NCBI GenBank assembly: GCA_014529385.2 | Contig: CM043950.1 | Coordinates: forward strand, 154,306,445-154,370,444 | Origin: Adiantum capillus-veneris | Taxonomy: Eukaryota; Streptophyta; Polypodiopsida; Polypodiales; Pteridaceae | Length of the DNA: 64,000 nucleotides | Direction of reading: 5' to 3' | In this document: positions 21,190 through 31,227 of the stretch, piece by piece | Layout: every line of letters begins with the position of its first letter | Numbering within the stretch: position 1 is the first letter of the stretch | Position numbers and translations under genes: made by a program | Notes under the pieces: model-generated | What the model was told of the DNA's origin: nothing | Seen by the model: the letters and a program-made list of their open reading frames with translations, nothing else | Databases searched by the model: none

Positions 21190-21484
21190 TTTCAAGGATA
21201 CACAACGGGGAAGCTCCTGAAGGAGTAGATGATGACATACCAGATGCTTATCTTTTCAATATTGAAATGGTACCCAAATGGTCTCAAGAAATTGTTAGCA
21301 TTCTTTCCTTTGGAAGTGGGTTTGATAATACGGAATACAGATCCAAACAACAAATAATTCGACAAACAAAAAACTTCCAGTTGATAGCAGGACGGCTGTA
21401 TCATCTTGGATTGGAAAAAATCCTACGATTATGTATAAATCCGGAAGAATTCGAGTGCTACCTTGAAGAAGCACATGTTCAAGA
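21190..21484 (+). pseudogene. Broken RNase H-integrase linker of element 3
   Basis: Short pieces in other frames (for example 21267-21536) correspond to the region between RNase H and integrase. The frame changes here, so at least two indels separate the RT and integrase frames. Confidence 0.5.
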
Positions 21485-22999
21485 TTGTGCATTTCATTGT
21501 TCAACAGTGAAAACACACCAGAGACTGACCAGTTAGGGGTTTATTGGCCAACTATGTATGTGGACACACATTCTTATGTTACCAATTGTCCTATATGTAG
21601 TGCTAAACGACCAGTGGATCACGCGACATTGTTTCAGATAAACATTGCACCTACATGGAGTCAATATATCATTGGCTTCTTAAGCACCAGGACGTTCCCT
21701 GAGAACATCACAAGAGCACGGAAAAAAGCTATAGAGCTGGAAGCTCGTGACTTCCAGTTAATTGGGAACCAACTCTATAAGCGAGGAAAGGACAATCAAC
21801 TTCGAATCTGTGCAAGTGAAAGTGAATACCTGCTGATTCTTGAACATGCACATAGTGGAATAAATGGAGGCCATTTTTCGGGTGATAAGACGTCAAAAAT
21901 TGTCTTAACCGCAGGAATTTGGTGGCTTACATTGCACATGGATGCTGAAGAGTTTGTAAAGCATTGTGACGCATGTCAACGCACCAAGGTGCCAATAAAA
22001 AGAGATGAAATGCCATTACGGCCAATGATGGGAGGAAGAGAATTTGCAAAATGGGGCATTGATTTTGTGGGACCTATCTCACGCCCTGCATATTGCACCC
22101 ATACCCAATATATCATTGTGGCTACGGACTATCTCACAAAATGGGTCGAAGCCAATTCAACACAAAAACCTGATGCACGCACCACTGCACAATGTTTGTA
22201 TGAGAATGTTTTTGTACGTTACGGGTTACCAATAGAAATTGTTAGTGACTGGGGGACACATTTTCTCAATGAAGTCATTGAATATCTGCTAGAAGAATTC
22301 ATGGTCATACATAGGAAATTTGCTCCATACCATCCACAGGCAAATGGACAAGCTGAGGCCACAAATAAAACACTATGCACGGTTCTCACTAAAATAGTGT
22401 CAGAATCAAGAACACATTGGGATCAGCAGCAACACTCAACACTATGGGCATACAGGGAAGCTTACAAAACATCCATAGGAACAACACCATACAACATGGT
22501 GTTTGGCCTAAATGCTATACTACCCATAGAGTTTTTAATTCCAACTCTACAAGTAGCAAAACGCTTAGAATGGACAAGGCATGAGCTCTCTTCAAGAATA
22601 GATGATCTTGAAAAGCTAGATGAACTACGCTTGAGAGCTGTAGCTTCAATCTATGCTAAAAAGAGAAGACAAAAGGAATTCTTTGACAAACATGTGAGCA
22701 CTAAAGAGTTCAAAACAGGTGATTATGTACTTGTTTATACCTTGAAGAAACATGCCAAGAAACTTAAAAAGCGAGGGATGGGACCATTTGTGATTAGTGA
22801 TCCATCACAAAGTGGAGTTGTCAAACTTGCTACATTAGCAGGTGAAGAAATTCCGAACTGGATTAGTGGATGTCGACGACTGAAGAGATATCATCCACCA
22901 CTCACACAGGAGATGCTCCAACAAATTCATCAAGGAAAACAAAGAATGAAGGAAAAACAGAGAGTACGAGAGGAAGCTCAAGCAGAAGCACACACATAG
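21485..22999 (+). pseudogene. Integrase of element 3
   Basis: The HHCC zinc finger lies at 21842-21978 (HAHSG, GGHFSG, HCDACQ). The core has Asp in WGIDFVGPI near 22055, Asp in SDWG at 22247 and Glu in GQAEATNK at 22355, giving the D,D-35-E spacing. The usual Asn after the second Asp is replaced by Trp. A C-terminal domain follows with FKTGDYVLVY and a GPFVISDP segment near 22780. The frame ends in TAG at 22997, but the same frame continues directly into a second retropepsin domain. The family catalyses insertion of the cDNA. The 5' part of the ORF is joined from degraded sequence, so its start is not meaningful. Confidence 0.88.
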
Positions 23000-23452
23000 C
23001 AAAAAGGAAAACTTCTGCGACAACAACAACAAAGTGGAGCACCATTGCGAATCAATGCCATTCGACTGACGAAGTTGGATGAAGACACAATGGAACCAAT
23101 AATTGCAGTCAAAGTGGGCAGCAATCAAGTTGAATCGAAAGCATTGCTTGATTCGGGAGCTCAAGCAAATTTGATCTCTTACGGATTATACCAACAGCTC
23201 AAATTCACAGGTCCATTTCATCCTACTCCTCAAGTGTTGGAAAGTAGCACATCACACCCGTTGAAAACATTGGGATGGACTATATTGCATGTACAGATAC
23301 ATCAATATATTTACCCACACAAATTCTATGTGGTGGAGGATGAAAGCACACAACACCCAATGATGTTGGGGCAACCTTGGCAAAAAGAGTACAATGTGCA
23401 GATATATTAGAATGCAAAGGCAGTCAAAATTCAGCAGGCACATGAACAATAG
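23000..23452 (+). pseudogene. Second retropepsin-like domain, downstream of integrase
   Basis: Same frame as the integrase, separated from it only by one TAG (22997). From about 23045 it reads as a single pepsin-fold half: LLDSGAQANLI with the catalytic Asp at 23150-23152, then a hydrophobic core and PMMLGQPW near 23359, matching the DSGA and ILGxPW signatures of retropepsins. Stops TAG at 23408 and 23450 follow, again in the same frame. The element already has a protease before RT, so this is an extra copy in an unusual place. It could be a processing enzyme for the tail, an inactive structural domain, or a captured copy from another lineage. The catalytic DSG is present. Confidence 0.75.
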
Positions 23453-24178
23453 GTGATAGCCTTTGCTCAGCAATACCAGAATAATCAGCTGCAAGCCATG
23501 CAATCACTGGAAAAAGAGCCAAAAGCAAAAATGCCACCAAAGAACAACATGATATCCGAGACCAACAATCAGGTAAAGGCCAACCATCCTAATTACAAAT
23601 ATACGAAGTCACCGGCCGCAATACAAAGATCTCGCTTACCAAAACAACAGAAGCAAGTATGGATGCGGAAGGATAGAAATGACATGGCAGACAAACAACA
23701 ATGCAACAAAAGAATTCCAATGAAGCAGATGGTTGAACCAAAAACCAAGGGCATAAAACAGATATGGATCCCAAAGAAAATGCTTAGCCATAACCCAAAT
23801 GTCACTCACATTTGGATACCAAAACAAAAGCAAAAGGAACTCCCTTCAGTACAAGCAACAACGGAAGGAAGACAGCTATATTTGAAAAAGGAAAGCCGAC
23901 TTGTGTGGATGCCAATTGGCAACAAAAGAGTGGCAAAAAAGGAAGTAGCAAACCATTTCCAAAAACCGGCAAAAGCAAAATACCAATGGAAAGCAAAGGC
24001 AATACGGCCCATAGCCATTCCGGCCAAGCCAATCCTCTACATAGAAACAGCTACGGTTATATCAACAGTGTCGGCAAAGCAATTAACTTTTGCAAAAAAG
24101 ACAATTAAACAAAGAGCACTAGAGCTACAGCTGTTACTTGCAAAGAAAACAGGAAACCTCGACGGCGAATGCCAATAA
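23453..24178 (+). pseudogene. WxPK-repeat tail of element 3
   Basis: A 241-residue frame, in phase with integrase and the second retropepsin, very rich in Lys and Gln. Four Trp-centred motifs occur: WMRK (residue 70), WIPK (105), WIPK (121) and WMPI (152). The first residue is not ATG and follows a TAG, so this is the remainder of a longer polyprotein. The spacing and basic character match the tail of element 1 (WVPK, WIPK, WVPK, WVPK). Function is unknown; a basic Trp-rich repeat could bind nucleic acid or a host protein. Confidence 0.6.
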
Positions 24179-24361
24179 GCATCTTGCTTATTCCCTTCTC
24201 TTGCACAGCATTAATTTTTCCATGCATTGACAGAGTATGCATAAAATAGGGCCACATTAATCGGCTAGGCATTAGCACAACTTTTTCAACCTATGCACGG
24301 CACATACTCCGAGGCGATACCTTGTCGTCCGGGAGGACTCCGGCTAGGAGGGGGGGAGGCA
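24179..24361 (+). other. 3' untranslated region and polypurine tract of element 3
   Basis: The tract AGGAGGGGGGGAGG at about 24346-24359 is the best polypurine candidate. No TGTTAG start like the proposed 5' LTR follows, so the 3' LTR is missing, replaced or misjudged. Confidence 0.5.
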
Positions 24362-25955
24362 TTCTCAAATGAGAAACCAATAACAGAAACAACAAAAAAG
24401 GGCATGATTTTTGACTATTTTAAGGGTGGTTGTTTGATTGCAAAATTTTCTGGAGTAACCCAAGTACATATGCCCTTATACAGCATGTATCTATAGGTAT
24501 ATGGGGCCAAACGCCAAATCAAGCCCCTAGGTGTGTGTATATAAGTAGAAATAGCCATTTTTTGGGCAAAATATTGGTAAAATGGAGAAATCCGGCCATA
24601 AAGATTGCATGTGTGTGTATATAATGTTTTGCGGTGATGTTTGTGATTTATTATGATTTTTGGGGATTTTTTGGGTTTGATTTGCTATTTTCGTTTTAAT
24701 TTTGCTAATTTTCGGCAGAAAAACTTCAAAAATACAAAAAGCAGATGAAAAACGATCGTAATGAAAAAAAATATATGGGGATGATCAGTGACTATAGGAC
24801 AACCTCTGGTACAGTGGGGGTGCAATTATGAGACTGGAGCGGAAAGTGTGTTTTGGCCAGGTTTTGACCGAAATGCCAAATTTCTAGTAAACAGAGCAAA
24901 TGGAGTCCAAATCAAGAAATTTTTGATCCTAAACCGCATCTCACAAGAAGATAGGAGCACATGTCAAATTTCATGAAAAGTGGTTCGGGGACCTCCATTA
25001 TAAGAAATTTTCACCTCATTTTTAGCTCATTCTCACTATTGACTTTGTGGAGAGAGCTTCTGCCACCTAGAGCAGACCGACCTTCCAGCAGCTTCTATGA
25101 CGCGCACGACTACCCGACAAGCTCCAAACATGAGAGGTAGGCTCACCACCTTGAGCTTTTCGCGCATGTTTGTCATTATGTCGCGAAAACTAGCGTAGGT
25201 GTCACACACAAAGCGGGCGATAGAGACCTACAAGTAGAGACGGCGGCCTAACGGCTAACCCAAAAGAAACAAGACTTCATCTGCAGCTTACCCTAGCCTA
25301 GGAGACCAGTCTTGGATGTCCAAAGACAGTAGAAATCCATTGGGAAAAACCCTAATTCCTAGAAACCCACAAGAGGCCACCAAATGGGAAATCGGCGAAA
25401 CGGCAACCAAATGCTACCAAAATTCATGGGTAGGAGCATCTCGACATGCTCGACAAGTCTATGTGACCCGCATGACCAAAAAGTGACCCGAAGTGGCACT
25501 AAACTTGAGAAACGGCATCAGACACACAAAGCGTCAAATTGCTTCTACGGCCAAACCGCAAGCCCGTTTGCCACCAAACTTCACGAGCGGCTTTCCTAGA
25601 CCATCAAAAACCAAGTCCTATGGTGGTAGACCACCACAAATCATCGAAGGTATGTAAACGCAACCATGGGTGATTCTAGAGTGACAAATTGACAAAAGAA
25701 GCTTCGGTGAAGCCAAAGTTGACAAAAACCATACGGCAAGGATCCCCAAGGGATCAGGAAGCTATGGAGACCAACATCAAGAAATTTCATTGCCAAAAAG
25801 CACTCCAAAAGTCAGAAAACGGCTCGGAGGCTCTGAAGTCCACACAGGGAGTTATTCTCTATCCATTTGACTTTTTTGTTGAAATTAGGCTCAAAAGGGA
25901 CCTAGGGGGACCAAGGGCATGCACTAGGAGCACCATCCATGAAAAAATCATCAGG
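24361..25955 (+). other. Promoter/LTR-like and leader DNA of element 4
   Basis: No ORF is supported. Possible TATA boxes lie near 24535 and 24992. No TGG-type primer site was found between 24990 and 25700. Confidence 0.35.
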
Positions 25956-25979
25956 AGACATCCTACGCGTAGGATGTCT
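25956..25979. repeat. 24-bp palindrome, element 4 copy 1 (perfect)
   Basis: AGACATCCTACG plus its exact reverse complement; ACGCGT at the centre. Confidence 0.95.
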
Positions 25980-26240
25980 CAAGGGCACTTTTGGACACAG
26001 ACTCCAACATTTTTCATCATACACATTTTCTGAATGACATTTAAAAGCTATCCACCAAGTCTCATCACATTTGGACCAAAATTGACCTCATATGCATGAA
26101 AAAACGCAAAGTTAGGGCATAGAGGAAATAATGGGCCATAGACCTACCAAATCTTGTCCAAATCACATGAAACTTGCACAACACATTCACCAACACATCG
26201 CCAACCAATCTGTGTGGTCAGAAGCAAAAATTGGTGAAGT

Positions 26241-26264
26241 AGACATCCTACGCGTAGGATGTCT
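26241..26264. repeat. 24-bp palindrome, element 4 copy 2 (perfect)
   Basis: Identical to copy 1 and 285 bases after it. Confidence 0.95.
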
Positions 26265-26525
26265 ATTTGACTTTTTTGGCCTGCAGAGGATTTTTGTTCA
26301 TTCCAGATCCAATCACCTCATCATCAGGAGCTCATACATCAATTTTGAAGCCATTCTAATCATTTTTGACCCCCAACACCTTGAAGATACACTTTTTGAG
26401 CCCAAAAACACCACACAGGCCCTTGCAAGCATCAATCCTTGTCCAAATCCAAATCCAAGAGCATGGCCATGTTCCATAGGCCAAGGACTACCCACAGAAC
26501 AAATTTCATGACATTTTGATGAAAA

Positions 26526-26549
26526 AGACATCCTACGCGTAGGATGTCT
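26526..26549. repeat. 24-bp palindrome, element 4 copy 3 (perfect)
   Basis: Identical, 285 bases after copy 2, preceded by TTTTGATGAAAA. Confidence 0.95.
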
Positions 26550-26809
26550 CTAGCATAAATTAGGCCTTCTGTGCAAAGAGTGACATCATGGGAGCTAATA
26601 CCATGGTGCAATGAGCCCATATACCAATTTTCAACCCATTTGGACATCAATTGCTGCCTATGATGGACTTTCTACCCAATTTATGACCTAAAGCCTGAAT
26701 CAGCCCAAAAATCCACTTTTTGATATCCAAATCCAAATCCAAGCATATAGCCATGTTCCATGAGCCATGCACTACCAGCATGACAAGTATGAACCAATTT
26801 TGATGAAAA

Positions 26810-26833
26810 AGACATCCTACGCGTAGGATGTCT
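26810..26833. repeat. 24-bp palindrome, element 4 copy 4 (perfect)
   Basis: Identical, 284 bases after copy 3, preceded by TTTTGATGAAAA. Confidence 0.95.
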
Positions 26834-26998
26834 AAATGAAAAATTTTGGCCAGATTTGCATTGTGAGCACATGCACAGCTTCACAAGTTCCTTTTAAGAT
26901 TTATTTTCAATTTTCAAGTCATTTGGATAAGTAAAACTCAGTTTCGCAGCTAATATGGAAAAAACGCTAACTTCGGACTACTGAGTGCAACAGGATCT

Positions 26999-28635
26999 AT
27001 GGCAGCCACGAAGTCACCGGCAAAGAAGAAAAGAATGACCATCAAGGATTACCTGGAGGAAGTGGAACCCTTCGTCATTCCAGAAGGAACACTAAAGCCC
27101 ACCAGCACATGGATACAAGAAGATCTGTTAGAGTCCAACGACCTAAAGATCTACCAAGGAGTGTTCAAAGACATTGAAGGCAATGTTATCGAGCTACCAA
27201 TGCTGCCGCGAGAATTAAATGAGCTCGTAAGAAGCAAGATGGCCGAGTACTTGGAGAAGATTGATCTCCACAACTACTTTGAAGCAATACCGGCAGGGGT
27301 GGACATAAAGAGAGTCTAGGAGTTTGTGACAATCATCAAAGAGGATGGAGTGGCCAAAGTAACAGATCTACGAGGCAGGCCAGAAACAGAGATAATCATC
27401 ACTGAGCAGGTCGTAGCAGATGCACCAGACCTCTCCAACAAGGGGGATAGTGTAACGAAAAGAAGAGATGAGGTAAAGGTGTACAATGAGAAGAAAGGGA
27501 ATTACACCTTTTGAAGATATTGCCAACCCAAGAGTGGCAATCATGAGCCTGTTATACAACCAATACTTCCACATGTGTACGAAGAGGCCACAGAAGTACA
27601 GAATGCTGCCAGGTGCAATTGCCACGACATTCACTTGGGCAATGAGGAAAGGCACCCCAAAGATAATCAATTATGCGACATATATACATGACAACGTAGT
27701 AAAGATGGGTAACAAGAAGCCAACCTATATTGTGCTAGGAGAACTAATCACTAAGGTGATTAATGGGGCACTACACGCAAAAGGAAGGTGGCATGAACCC
27801 CCGTCTTAGAACGATTGGCTGAGGCTAAAAGAAGACAAAGAAGACGAGCCCCAAAGAGCACCAAGGGTGGCAAGACTGAAAAGACGGCTAGAGCCGGTTC
27901 AAGAGGAGCATCCAGAGCAAAAGAAAGGAAAGAAGGAATTTGCCCAAGTACCTGCAAAAGAAACAAGGTCACAAAAGGCGGCAATATTAGAGAGGCTGGT
28001 GGAGAGCTTCCGAGCAGAGAGAGCCCTCAAAGGTGATTTAAGTGAACTCTGGAAGCCATCTCTAGAAGCTATGTCGGGATCATCCCGAAGAGTGCAAAGG
28101 GACAAATTCGAGGACTATATCAAGAACTTTGAGATTCTTGATGCCGCATCAGAGAATATACCACATGTCCCTTTCACAGAGGAGGAAATTAGAGCAAATA
28201 CGGCAGAAACTGTTAGATGAGCAAGAGAGCCAAGAAAGAGAAAGAAAAACTAAAGCAAACAGAAATTTAAAGGGCAGGCCTACATCTCTACCGGCTAGCC
28301 CTAAACCCAGTCCACAACCCTCACCACCGCCCTCACCACCTCCTAGCAGCCCTCCATAAGAAGATAAGGAGGCTGAACACAAACCAGAAGAACGGGAAGA
28401 GGCCGAGCAAGAGCAGAGTCAGGAGCCAAAGCCAAAGGAAGAGGCTAAGCCTCAAAGTGAGCAAAAAGAGTTAGAAGATTCTTATCACAACCTTTTGGAC
28501 CTGCTAGCTGCAGGATACACGAAGGAAGAAGCCGCCACAGTCGCATTCGACTTGGCGAGCAGAGGGCCTAAAGACCCAATGCAAGGCATCAGGCTGGTAG
28601 AATTAAAAGAAATTTCCACGATTGGGACGTGGTGA
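26999..28635 (+). pseudogene. Unrecognised ORF of element 4 with Pro-rich linker and UBA-like C-terminus
   Basis: One decayed gene of about 545 codons. It starts at ATG 26999 (MAATKSPAKKKR) in a good context (GATCTATGGCAG). Stops are TAG at 27317, TAG at 27807 and TAA at 28357, with frameshifts near 27490 and 28130-28220. The N-terminal ~270 codons look globular and helical (ELVRSKMAEYLEKI, ANPRVAIMSLLYNQYF, PKIINYATYIHDNVVK). A Lys/Glu-rich middle follows, then a run of Pro-Ser repeats (about 28305-28355), an acidic stretch and a C-terminal segment LLDLLAAGYTKEEAATVAFDLA near 28495 that resembles a UBA-type three-helix domain. It does not look like gag, protease, RT or integrase. It might be an ORF1-type protein of a plant LTR lineage or a captured host gene; no function is assigned. 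Confidence 0.55.
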
Positions 28636-28710
28636 TGACGAAGCTAACCGGGATGAGAGCGCAATCTTTTGCATGCTCTTCTGCTATTGAGTGGGCATCG
28701 AGCGTTGTCC

Positions 28711-28754
<44 letters not shown>

Positions 28755-29743
28755 CGCGTTGGATAGATCTTTAAGGTCTCTTGGGATAGTTTTCTATGAC
28801 GTTCAAATTCTCTTCTATTTCTTCTTTTCTCTCTCTCTCTCTCTAGGATATACCTCACTCAGCTCTACTGACAGGAAACTTGGGCCGAGCAGAGGCAAAG
28901 CTAAGCTACTCAATGTTCTCTGCTTTTCATGCCTTACAATTTTTAGTGGGAATGTACTTAAAAGTAAGAAGCCATATCCTCCTTTATTTCAGGCCCATGG
29001 ATTTTGATGCTTGAGCTACCGACTAACTATCCACCCAGATGATCTGGCACCGGCAGGCTCAAATTCTAGTTGCAAGCTAATTGCTCAAACGGACACTGCT
29101 CCCCTTTAGAATGAAATTTTTGAGCCAGGATCTCCGAGGGTCCCTTGTTTGATGTAACTCTAGCAGTGTCCTACAGGCTAGACTATAGCTCCACTACACC
29201 CACCTGCTCCAGTGTGAACAACCATTCCCTCTTAATCAACGAAGACTCCACTGGCATGATGGTACGAGCTGCCCATTAGATAAAAGTGCCAATTGCCAAA
29301 GGTTTTGTGTGCCCTTGGAGCTCGTTCTTCTTGTACGTACAAGTGTGGCCTCTTTAGCTGACATGATAATTCGATTAATTCTCAAATAGTGACAAGAAAA
29401 ATGGGCCACTAAATAAAAGTGACATCACATTCATGCAGTAGAGTTTTCAATCCTCTACAGATTGACCATTATGTTTGATTGCCTGCATTTGACATTATGG
29501 TAGGGCTTAATCAAAAAAAGTAATTTGTGTTACAAGCGGTTTGACATAGCAAAAGCTAACCAAGGGGTTTGGATTGCAAAGTCAACACCCACGATTTTCT
29601 AAGTTGTTTCTTTTAGGTTTGCAAAGTACTCAAAGATACATTTCTCTATCATACAGTTATGACACTATATATAGAAGTTTCTTTGGTACATGTTGTCACA
29701 TGGGATACAACATGGTCCTTGAACTAAAGGATTTTAGTTCAAC
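28636..29743. other. Unassigned DNA
   Basis: No supported gene. Contains the CT runs and AT-rich sequence. Confidence 0.4.
28716..28751. repeat. CT microsatellite
   Basis: Eighteen CT units, with a shorter CT run at about 28828-28845. Confidence 0.95.
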
Positions 29744-30690
29744 GTGTGTGGAGTGAAGATAATGAGGGTCAGTCTCACTCATGTTGTAAAGTATTTACAG
29801 TTATGTCCACCCAAGTACATCTCATACTTGAAGGATGTTCTTTTTTTAGACATCCTTAGTTGTGACATATTCAACATGTGGATAATATGCGTCTCTGGGA
29901 CTAACATTGGTGCCTGCTATTTCAATTTTGTGCTACAACAAAGTCTCTATGTGCTGCTCAAATCCATTTATAAGACCATTTTGTGCATGTTGTATCAGGA
30001 ACAATTCCAATGGCCATGAATTGTCAGGTACTTAGACTGACTTGTTAAGGTTACAAGTGCTGCTAAAAACATTAACATGCATATTTTTATGCATATAACA
30101 AGCTATTGTGTTGCAAGCAAAAATGCTTCATTATTTGTACCTAGAAGCGAGTCATTTTTCACATTCTTCTCTGGTTCAAACTCTTAAGCAAGTCTTGCAA
30201 AAGATTTCAATAGAAATTATGTAGTTTCTTCTTAGACCTATTTACTCCTCTCCTGGATGTGTGCTATGAGCATCACCTTTGCCATAAGTATTGGTTGTTA
30301 AACTCATAAATATGCACGTTTGAATTGGTTTTTGCTAAAGGCAAGCACAATAGGTGTTAGGGGCCTTGGCGTTTAGCAAAGGCTAATTTGGAACAACATG
30401 CAACTTCATGGAATGGACAGCTTATGAAGCATTTTGCACTCTATGTGCAACATATTTACGAGCTTACTTGTGGGTCTAGCAATCATCAATAGAGTTCATG
30501 GCTCGGTTTGGGTGTTGGTAGATAGGTGACTTAACTTTTTACAGCTAACCAGGTTGGTTTTGTCCTACCCCACCTCTGGATGACTGAGAGTACTGAGTTG
30601 TGTTTCCCAATCATTTACAGACAATCGTTCAAACATGACTGGTAAAATTGGGTCACAATTTGTTGTGACATTGCTAAGTAATCAACATCG
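29744..30690. repeat. Diverged duplicate block A
   Basis: Shares many long phrases with 34722-35806 in the same order, for example CTCACTCATGT(T/C)GTAAAGT, TTGTATCAGGAACAATTCC and CATCAATAGAGTTCATGG. It may be one of two LTRs of an old element or an old segmental duplication. Confidence 0.7.
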
Positions 30691-31227
30691 GTGTATTCCT
30701 CTACAATGGTATTGTGTGAATTGCAAGAGTAGTGAGATGTAGATTTTTTGGCTTGACAACATTCATCTTTTTGACTTTGTAATGTGCAATCTAAGCGTAT
30801 TCCTCAACTTATTTGAGATTGTTTGTCAAAGATGTGCTTGCTTCCCCCATTTTAGGTAGTCCTTCCTCTTAATGGTCTTGTTTTTTTCTTTTTTTTCTCA
30901 TCTTCCAATCATGCTTCAGCCTTTCCCAGATCTTCTATCTTTTGTTATGGCATTGCTTCAACCATTTCTTGCTTTATTAGCACTCGTTCTTTTTTCTCCT
31001 CTTGTTGGGTTTCCTCTTGCATTCTTGCTTTAGCTTGGGGTTTTAGTATTTTTGATTCCTATGTCTTCTATAGTGTTTCTTCTTGGATTGGAGACAGAAT
31101 CTTGTGAGAGGTTTGATGGAATTCTATTTCTCCATATGTCCCAAGTACTTGTAGCCTAACCCTTGAAAATTGCGTACAAAGTCGTTGTACATAGAGGAAT
31201 GGACCCTGTGGCTTACATGTAATAGAT

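Larger units (their letters stand above)
12545..24361 (+). mobile_element. Gypsy element 3: decayed Ty3/gypsy-type element with post-integrase retropepsin
   Basis: In order: a probable 5' LTR ending at 13463, a tRNA-Asp-like primer site, a long palindrome-bearing leader, gag, zinc knuckles, retropepsin, RT, RNase H, integrase, a second retropepsin, a WxPK tail and a polypurine tract near 24346. The coding part is broken by at least nine in-frame stops and several frameshifts, so it is inactive. The left edge is placed at TGTTAGAAG (12545) by the usual LTR start and is uncertain; no matching 3' LTR was found, so the right edge is set at the polypurine tract. Confidence 0.75.
25956..26833 (+). 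repeat. Degenerate ~285-bp tandem repeat carrying the palindromes
   Basis: Units of 285, 285 and 284 bases. Units 2 and 3 share phrases such as CCAAATCCAAATCCAAG and GCCATGTTCCAT at the same offset, but are otherwise well diverged. Only the palindrome and the few bases before it are unchanged. Confidence 0.75.
24361..28635 (+). mobile_element. Element 4: probable non-autonomous LTR-element fragment with palindrome leader
   Basis: It starts right after the element 3 polypurine tract. LTR-like, TATA-containing DNA (GTGTATATAAG near 24535 and CCATTATAAG near 24992) is followed by a leader with four perfect palindromes and an ORF unrelated to gag-pol. The leader matches element 3 around the palindromes (TGATGAAAA before the repeat in both). 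No LTR pair or primer site could be fixed, so the boundaries are provisional. Confidence 0.5.

Noticed and set aside
13483-24361. Programmed TAG readthrough between integrase and the second retropepsin
   Set aside because: The base context (TAG CAA AAA) only half fits the plant CARYYA rule, and similar stops are scattered all over the element, so decay is simpler.
24990-25700. A primer-binding site for element 4
   Set aside because: No TGGCGCC, TGGTATC or TGGTAGC-type sequence was found in a suitable place.
25956-26833. Regularly spaced identical repeats that could suggest a CRISPR array
   Set aside because: Spacing is 285 bp, the spacers are related to each other, the repeat is a full palindrome and the context is a plant retroelement leader.
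28990-29090. A tRNA-like GGCTCAAATTC box-B word
   Set aside because: No cloverleaf arms around it.
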